DNA from: Actinoplanes italicus
Lineage (GTDB): Bacteria; Actinomycetota; Actinomycetes; Mycobacteriales; Micromonosporaceae
Assembly: GCF_003001815.1 (NCBI RefSeq)
Contig: NZ_PVMZ01000011.1
Location: 277,506 to 341,505, forward strand
Reading direction: 5' to 3'
DNA length: 64,000 nucleotides
The notes beneath the pieces were generated by a model. It did no database searches. It was not told the DNA's origin and saw nothing but the letters and a program-made list of their open reading frames with translations. Position numbers and translations under genes: made by a program. The stretch's first letter is position 1. Each line of letters starts with the position of its first letter. Shown here piece by piece: positions 60,036-64,000 of the stretch.

Positions 60036-62158
60036 GCGCGCCCAACCGCAGCCGGGCCGAGTCACGCCGCCCCGCCCCCAACCGCAACCGGCCCAAGCCA
60101 GGGCCACCCGCGTCGAGCCGGGCCCCGGCCGAGGGCCCGCCGAGCGGAAAGTCACCGTCCGACGGCCCGTCGTCCACAGGGCCGGGCGTCGGCACGCGAC
60201 AGGGAGAAGGTCAGGCCGTGAAAGGCGCTCACAGCACGGTCACCCCGGGTCCGGGTTCCCGGAGCACGGTGACGACCAGTTCGTCGTCACCGGCCTCGTC
60301 CGGAACCGCCGGGCCCGCCTCATCAGAGAAATCCGAGACCATCGGGCGTACGTCCACAGGCGGCACCACGACGCCCGCCGGCGGGACCGGATCGGCGGCC
60401 AGAAGCCCCGCGGCCCCGAAGGTGACTCCGGCCACCGTCGCGGCCGCAGGCAGTCCCGGGGCGGCGAAGCCCGCATCGTCCCCGGCGAAGACGCCGGCCG
60501 GCACAGCGGAGACGCCGCACCACGCCGGCACACCGAAGCCGACACCGCCACCATCGGCCACGCCACCATCGGCCACGCCGTCGGCCACGCCACCATCGGC
60601 CACGCCGTCGGCCACGCCACCATCGGCCACGCCGTCGGCCACGCCACCGCCGGCCACGCCGTCGGGCACGCCGTCGGGCACGCCACCGTCGGCCACGCCG
60701 TCGGCCGGAGCCAAGCCCGGAGGCGGAACACCCACACCGGGTGGCGGTGGAACACCCGCACCGAGCGGCGGACCGGCGGCCCCGCGATCCGGTACGGGGT
60801 CCGGTACGGGGTCCGGTACGGGGTCCGGTACGACACCGGGCCGCGCGACCGGCCGGGCAGCGGTGCCCAAGCCCGGCACCCAGCACCCACCGTCCAGCGA
60901 CCCGGCTGCGGCAACCGGCACCGCGGCCAAGGCCGGCACCGCACCGGCACCGGGCCGCGCGGGTAAACCGGGCACGGCCCCCGCAGCGGGCGGTCCCAGC
61001 ACCTCGGGCACCGGCGCCCCATCCGGCGGCGCGGCCACACCCGGCGCTGACGAGAACCTGTACGGAGGGTCGGGCACTCCGGATACCCCCGCCCCGGACA
61101 TCAGCCGGGACAGCGGAACGCCCGCAACGCAGCGAGCAGCGACGACCTCGGGCGCCACCGAGACGACGAACCGCACCGGGGCCACAACCTCCGCGAGCCG
61201 AACCGGGACCACCGGCTCCGCGAACACCACCGGCCGAAGCGGGATCGCGGGCGCGAGCGGCGTCCGGGACGAAGCCGGCACGAAGGCTGCGGCGGCAGAG
61301 CCCGGCGGCCCGAGACAGCAGGTCGCCGCGCCGGCGCGGCAGACCGGCACGGAACCGGGCCCGGACACCACCCATGCCGCCGCCGAACGGGCACGTGAGG
61401 GCAAGCCGGACGACGCCTCCGAGCGGGTCGAGGCGCTGCGGACCGAGATCGAGCAGACCCGCGCCGAAATGGGCGAGACCGCCGCCGCCCTGGTCGCGAA
61501 GCTGGACGTGCCCGCCCGGGTCAAGGACGCGGCCACGGAGAAGGGTCAGCAACTCAAGGACGCCGCGGCCGAGAAGACCCAGCAGGTCAAGGATGCCGCG
61601 GTGGAGAGGACCCAGCAGGTCAAGGACGCCGCGACAGCCAAGAGCAACCAGGTCAGGGAGGCGGTCGCCGACAAGGCACAGCAGGTCAGGGAGGCCACCG
61701 CGACGCGGACGGACCAGCCGTCCGGCACCGCCGCGTCCAAGGCCCACCAGCTCGCCGACGCCGCCGCGGAGAAGGGCCACCGGATCGCGGAAGGTGCCCG
61801 TAACCTGGCTGCCAAGGCGGACCCGGCCCGGCTCAAGGAGGCGGCCACCGGTGCGATGCAGGCCGCACGTCCGGGCGACACCCATGCGGGCGGGACCGAA
61901 CACGCCCGCAAGCAGTCGACCGCCGAGACCCGGGCCCACCTGGCCGAGTCAGCCGCCGAGGCCGCGGAGCGTGCGACCACCGCGATCGGCACACTGCCGG
62001 GCCGGGCGACGGAGGCGATAGGCACCCTGCGAGGGCGTGCCGCCGAGACGATCAGCGCGTTCCCGGATCGGGTGGATCAGCGGCAGCGGTACGCCCTGGC
62101 CGGAGTCGTGCTGGCCGCCGCCGCGGCAGCGGTGGTGCTGATCAGGAGGCTTCGCTGA
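60032..62158 (+). CDS. DUF3618 protein with long Pro/Thr-rich region and LEA-like repeats
   Basis: The 708-residue protein has a very long disordered N-terminus (about 450 residues) rich in Pro, Thr, Ser, Gly and Ala, including tandem PPSATPSAT units. The DUF3618 segment begins about residue 470 (RVEALRTEIEQTRAEMGETAAALVAKLD). Then come 11-residue LEA-type repeats (KDAAAEKTQQV, KDAAVERTQQV, REAVADKAQQV) and a C-terminal membrane helix, YALAGVVLAAAAAAVVLIRRLR. DUF3618 proteins in actinomycetes are usually 100-200 residues and partnered by DUF1469. The N-terminal extension is exceptional. Translation is coupled to the upstream gene. Confidence 0.85.
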   Translation: MSAPNRSRAESRRPAPNRNRPKPGPPASSRAPAEGPPSGKSPSDGPSSTGPGVGTRQGEGQAVKGAHSTVTPGPGSRSTVTTSSSSPASSGTAGPASSEKSETIGRTSTGGTTTPAGGTGSAARSPAAPKVTPATVAAAGSPGAAKPASSPAKTPAGTAETPHHAGTPKPTPPPSATPPSATPSATPPSATPSATPPSATPSATPPPATPSGTPSGTPPSATPSAGAKPGGGTPTPGGGGTPAPSGGPAAPRSGTGSGTGSGTGSGTTPGRATGRAAVPKPGTQHPPSSDPAAATGTAAKAGTAPAPGRAGKPGTAPAAGGPSTSGTGAPSGGAATPGADENLYGGSGTPDTPAPDISRDSGTPATQRAATTSGATETTNRTGATTSASRTGTTGSANTTGRSGIAGASGVRDEAGTKAAAAEPGGPRQQVAAPARQTGTEPGPDTTHAAAERAREGKPDDASERVEALRTEIEQTRAEMGETAAALVAKLDVPARVKDAATEKGQQLKDAAAEKTQQVKDAAVERTQQVKDAATAKSNQVREAVADKAQQVREATATRTDQPSGTAASKAHQLADAAAEKGHRIAEGARNLAAKADPARLKEAATGAMQAARPGDTHAGGTEHARKQSTAETRAHLAESAAEAAERATTAIGTLPGRATEAIGTLRGRAAETISAFPDRVDQRQRYALAGVVLAAAAAAVVLIRRLR
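60553..60690. repeat. 27-bp tandem repeats encoding PPSATPSAT
   Basis: The unit GCCACCATCGGCCACGCCGT, extended to 27 bp, recurs about four to five times with few changes inside the DUF3618 gene. Each unit encodes nine residues in a proline-rich stretch. The low divergence suggests recent expansion and likely length variation between strains. Confidence 0.85.
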
Positions 62159-62183
62159 CAGCCGTCCACCGGCCGTCGATCGC

Positions 62184-62213
62184 AAGGCCCTGCCGCACGC
62201 GCGGCAGGGCCTT
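62184..62213 (+). terminator. 13-bp hairpin terminator after the DUF3618 gene
   Basis: AAGGCCCTGCCGC (62184-62196) pairs perfectly with GCGGCAGGGCCTT (62201-62213) around a 4-base loop, 25 bases past the stop, followed by CTGCTTCC. It should end the DUF1469/DUF3618 transcript. Confidence 0.9.
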
Positions 62214-62233
62214 CTGCTTCCCGGCTGCCGGAC

Positions 62234-62285
62234 GACATGTCACCGGGGGTGTTTCCCTTGGTGACATGTCACCGGGGGTGTTTTC
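62234..62285. repeat. Direct repeat GACATGTCACCGGGGGTGTT
   Basis: The sequence GACATGTCACCGGGGGTGTT starts at 62234 and again at 62263, a 29-base period, with an 8-bp palindrome GACATGTC in each copy. This arrangement is reminiscent of insertion-sequence ends or a paired operator, but no transposase was recognised beside it. Confidence 0.7.
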
Positions 62286-63084
62286 CGGACAGGCTGACGT
62301 ACGGCAGCCTCGGGCTCACCTCGGTGTGGCTCTCGGCGGAGCGCATGACGCTCTGGACCAGGGACACGAGCTGCGTCACGTCGTCGGTCCTCAAACGCCT
62401 GCCCTCCGCCCGCAGATCGCCCCGCTTCGCTACCCACCCGCCGCCCGCGGATCTCGCACAACCCCCGGGCCGCCCGACGATCACGACGGACAGTCCCGCG
62501 TACCGCCGCCCGCCCACCCGCCCGGCACACCGCGAAACACACACAAGCGCCTCGCGTGTGCTCCGACATCGCCCGCAACGACGGCCCGGTCCCACACAAC
62601 GAAGCTGTGGACGCCCACCGTCACCCCCGCGACGTCAAAGACGCACGCAACAGCAACGTGTGACCTCACCGCCGCAGCCCCGGCCTCCGCACAGCACCGG
62701 CCCCACCACACCGGGCCTCCACAACACCGCTCTCAGATCCCTCACCAGGCGGCGGTCTTCAACTCAGCCAGGGGCCCCGCTGCCATTCTTTGGCAGCTGG
62801 AATCCACGGCGGACCTATGGCCGGCGGGCTCGCACCCTGACCGTGAAAGACCTCCCATCAGGTGTCTAAAGAGCTTTCGCCGTCGGGGTCCCGGCCCGTC
62901 AGCCGCATCCGTCTGAGCCGTGGTGGCGCTCGTTCGGCTGATGGCCTGTCGTTGCCGTCGTGCGGTCCGAGGATGCCTCGGATCGCTGCCGGGGTCGCGG
63001 GGGTCGGTTACCGCCGCGGTCCGGTGCTGGACGATCAACTACGGCCGTTTTCGGAGCCGGGCTCCGGGATATCGCTGCCTCCGG

Positions 63085-63345
63085 CCCGGTAAAGGGTTCA
63101 CCGCCCACGGCTGGACGATCACGCGGTCCGGGGAAGGGTTCACCTGCCACGGCTGGGCGATCAACAACCCGGGGAAGGGTTCACCGCCCACGGCTGGACG
63201 ATCACGCGGCCCGGGGAAGGGTTCACCGCCCACGGCTGGACGATCACGCGGTCCGGGGAAGGGTTCACCGCCCACGGCTGGACGATCAACAGCCCGAGGA
63301 AGGGCTCGCCGGGCACGGCTGGGCGATCAAGCGGCCCGGGACAGG
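63085..63345. repeat. Six copies of a 41/42-bp repeat
   Basis: The core AAGGGTTCACCGCCCACGGC, followed by TGGACGATCA, recurs at 63092, 63134, 63175, 63217, 63259 and (degenerate) 63300, with spacings alternating between 42 and 41 bases. Units differ mainly in a variable stretch of about 8 bases (ACGCGGTCCG, ACAACCCG, ACGCGGCCCG). A half-unit (GCTGGACGATCAAC) is also seen near 63026. The array is non-coding as far as can be judged. Confidence 0.85.
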
Positions 63346-63636
63346 ACTGTCCCACCAGCCCCCACCAGACCCTGACCGTAAAAGGTGTCTAGCGCCGCAA
63401 CACCCACCGGACCGGCAGGAGAAGCAGCCACAGCACCGCTCACCAACCCTGCAGGAGAGACAGCCGCCGCACCCACCGGCCTGGCGGAAGGAGACAGCGC
63501 CGCCACGCCCGCAAGGTCGGCGGAAGGAGCCGCCGCAACGCCGACGAGATCTGCGGAAGCGGGCAGCGCGCCGGAATCGGCCGGATCGGTGGAGGGAGCG
63601 GTCATGCGTTCACCCTATGGACCGGTCGAGCGGTTT

Positions 63637-63768
63637 TGAAACGTCTCAGATTGAGCGTTGGGGCAAATGGCCTCCTCTCAGAGGAAATCAAGGGCACCCT
63701 GAGAATCGACTCTTGACCCTGCCCTAACGGGCTCGTAACGTGACTCACACCTCAGCTAGAACGTTTCA
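63637..63768. promoter_or_regulatory. Two LacI-type operator-like dyads before the binding-protein gene
   Basis: TGAAACGTCTCA (63637-63648) and TAGAACGTTTCA (63757-63768) are both close to the dyad TGAAACGTTTCA with a central CG, a form used by LacI-family regulators. They lie 154 and 23 bases before the sugar-binding-protein start, the second probably overlapping the promoter. Confidence 0.5.
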
Positions 63769-63790
63769 AGAACCCGATATCAGGAGGCGT

Positions 63791-64000
63791 CATGCGCCCT
63801 CGGTTGACCGCTGTCGTCGCGCTGGCCACGACGGCTGCCATAGCTCTGACCGGTTGCACGAAGAAGAACGAGTCGCCTGACACCGGTGCGTCCGGTGCGG
63901 CGGGCGGTAAGACGTACAAGGTGGCGTTCGTTCCGAAGTTGCAGGGGGTGCCCTACTTCGAGGCGATGAACGCCGGTGGTAAGCAGGCCGCGCAGGCTCT
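63791..64000 (+). CDS. Sugar-binding lipoprotein of ABC transporter (cut by window end)
   Basis: The first 70 residues are visible. A lipoprotein signal MRPRLTAVVALATTAAIALTGC with lipobox cysteine C22 is followed by a Ser/Gly linker and TYKVAFVPKLQGVPYFEAMNAGGKQAAQA. That is the N-terminus of a periplasmic-binding-type I protein of the RhaS/RbsB (CUT2) kind. AGGAGG precedes the ATG. Upstream dyads suggest control by a LacI-family regulator encoded outside the window. Confidence 0.85.

Larger units (their letters stand above)
62214..63790. other. Repeat-rich region with no convincing gene
   Basis: Nearly 1.6 kb between the DUF3618 terminator and the binding-protein gene. It contains the 62234 direct repeat, the 63.1-kb 42-bp repeats and a degenerate 33/36-bp repeat tract at about 63390-63580. 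Six-frame open frames here are low-complexity and lack ribosome sites; the 92-codon minus frame at 63327-63605 (Ala-rich) is not called. The last 160 bases form the promoter of the next gene. Confidence 0.55.

Noticed and set aside
63085..63345. CRISPR array
   Set aside because: The variable parts are only about 8-10 bases, the units are too regular, and no cas genes are present.
63327..63605. 92-codon Ala-rich minus-strand protein
   Set aside because: The sequence is built from degenerate 33/36-bp DNA repeats that give similar low-complexity translations on both strands.

Overview
The window is about 64 kb of very GC-rich actinomycete DNA. Third codon positions are almost always G or C, GTG and TTG starts are common, and many genes overlap by 1 to 14 bases. 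The gene content (F420-dependent oxidoreductase, an actinobacterial formylglycine-generating enzyme, PknB-like kinase, DUF1469/DUF3618 pair, CebR-type operator) fits a Micromonosporaceae genome such as Actinoplanes or Micromonospora. That assignment is an inference.

Region 1 (1-23.8 kb) looks like the right-hand part of a specialised-metabolite cluster that continues off the left edge. It has a ketoacyl-ACP-synthase-III-like enzyme, two short thiolase-fold relatives in which the active-site cysteine is replaced, a MATE exporter, and a lone GGDS-type carrier protein with an amidase. It also has a nucleotide-sugar block: sugar-1-phosphate nucleotidyltransferase, UDP-glucose-dehydrogenase-type enzyme, two epimerase/decarboxylase SDRs, DegT aminotransferase, cupin, TylC3-like C-methyltransferase and Gfo/Idh reductase. 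Further genes encode an intracellular family-5/42-like glycosidase, a methyltransferase, an N,N-dimethylformamidase-like protein, a GT2 glycosyltransferase and a LuxR regulator. The genes lie in two tightly coupled operons, minus strand 12.8 to 3.9 kb and plus strand 16.6 to 23.8 kb. The most economical reading is a UDP-glucuronate-derived, C-methylated amino-pentose attached to, or acylated by, a carrier-protein-borne group. I do not recognise the product.

Region 2 (23.8-35.9 kb) is chromosomal. It holds a small membrane protein, an Hsp20 chaperone with an upstream CIRCE element, a formylglycine-generating enzyme, an LLM-class oxidoreductase, and a sugar-utilisation island (LacI regulator, ABC permeases and binding protein, divergent GH3 glycosidase). 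That island carries palindromes built on the half-site GTTTC(G). A GAF/SpoIIE phosphatase follows.

Region 3 (35.9-56.9 kb) is dominated by polyamine, GABA and beta-alanine catabolism. It has two gamma-aminobutyraldehyde-dehydrogenase-like enzymes, GabT, two other class III aminotransferases, an Lrp regulator, an FAD amine oxidase, a PotABCD-type transporter, MmsA and a divergent MocR regulator. Embedded in it are a response regulator/histidine kinase pair, a secreted GH3 beta-glucosidase behind a CebR-type operator, and a gamma-glutamylcyclotransferase-like protein followed by a perfect 25-bp hairpin.

Region 4 (57-64 kb) has a broken Uma2-family gene, a membrane Ser/Thr kinase, a holin-like plus DUF3618 envelope or stress pair (the second with a long Pro/Thr-rich region and LEA-like repeats), about 1.5 kb of repeat-rich DNA with no convincing gene, and the start of a sugar-binding lipoprotein gene cut by the window edge.
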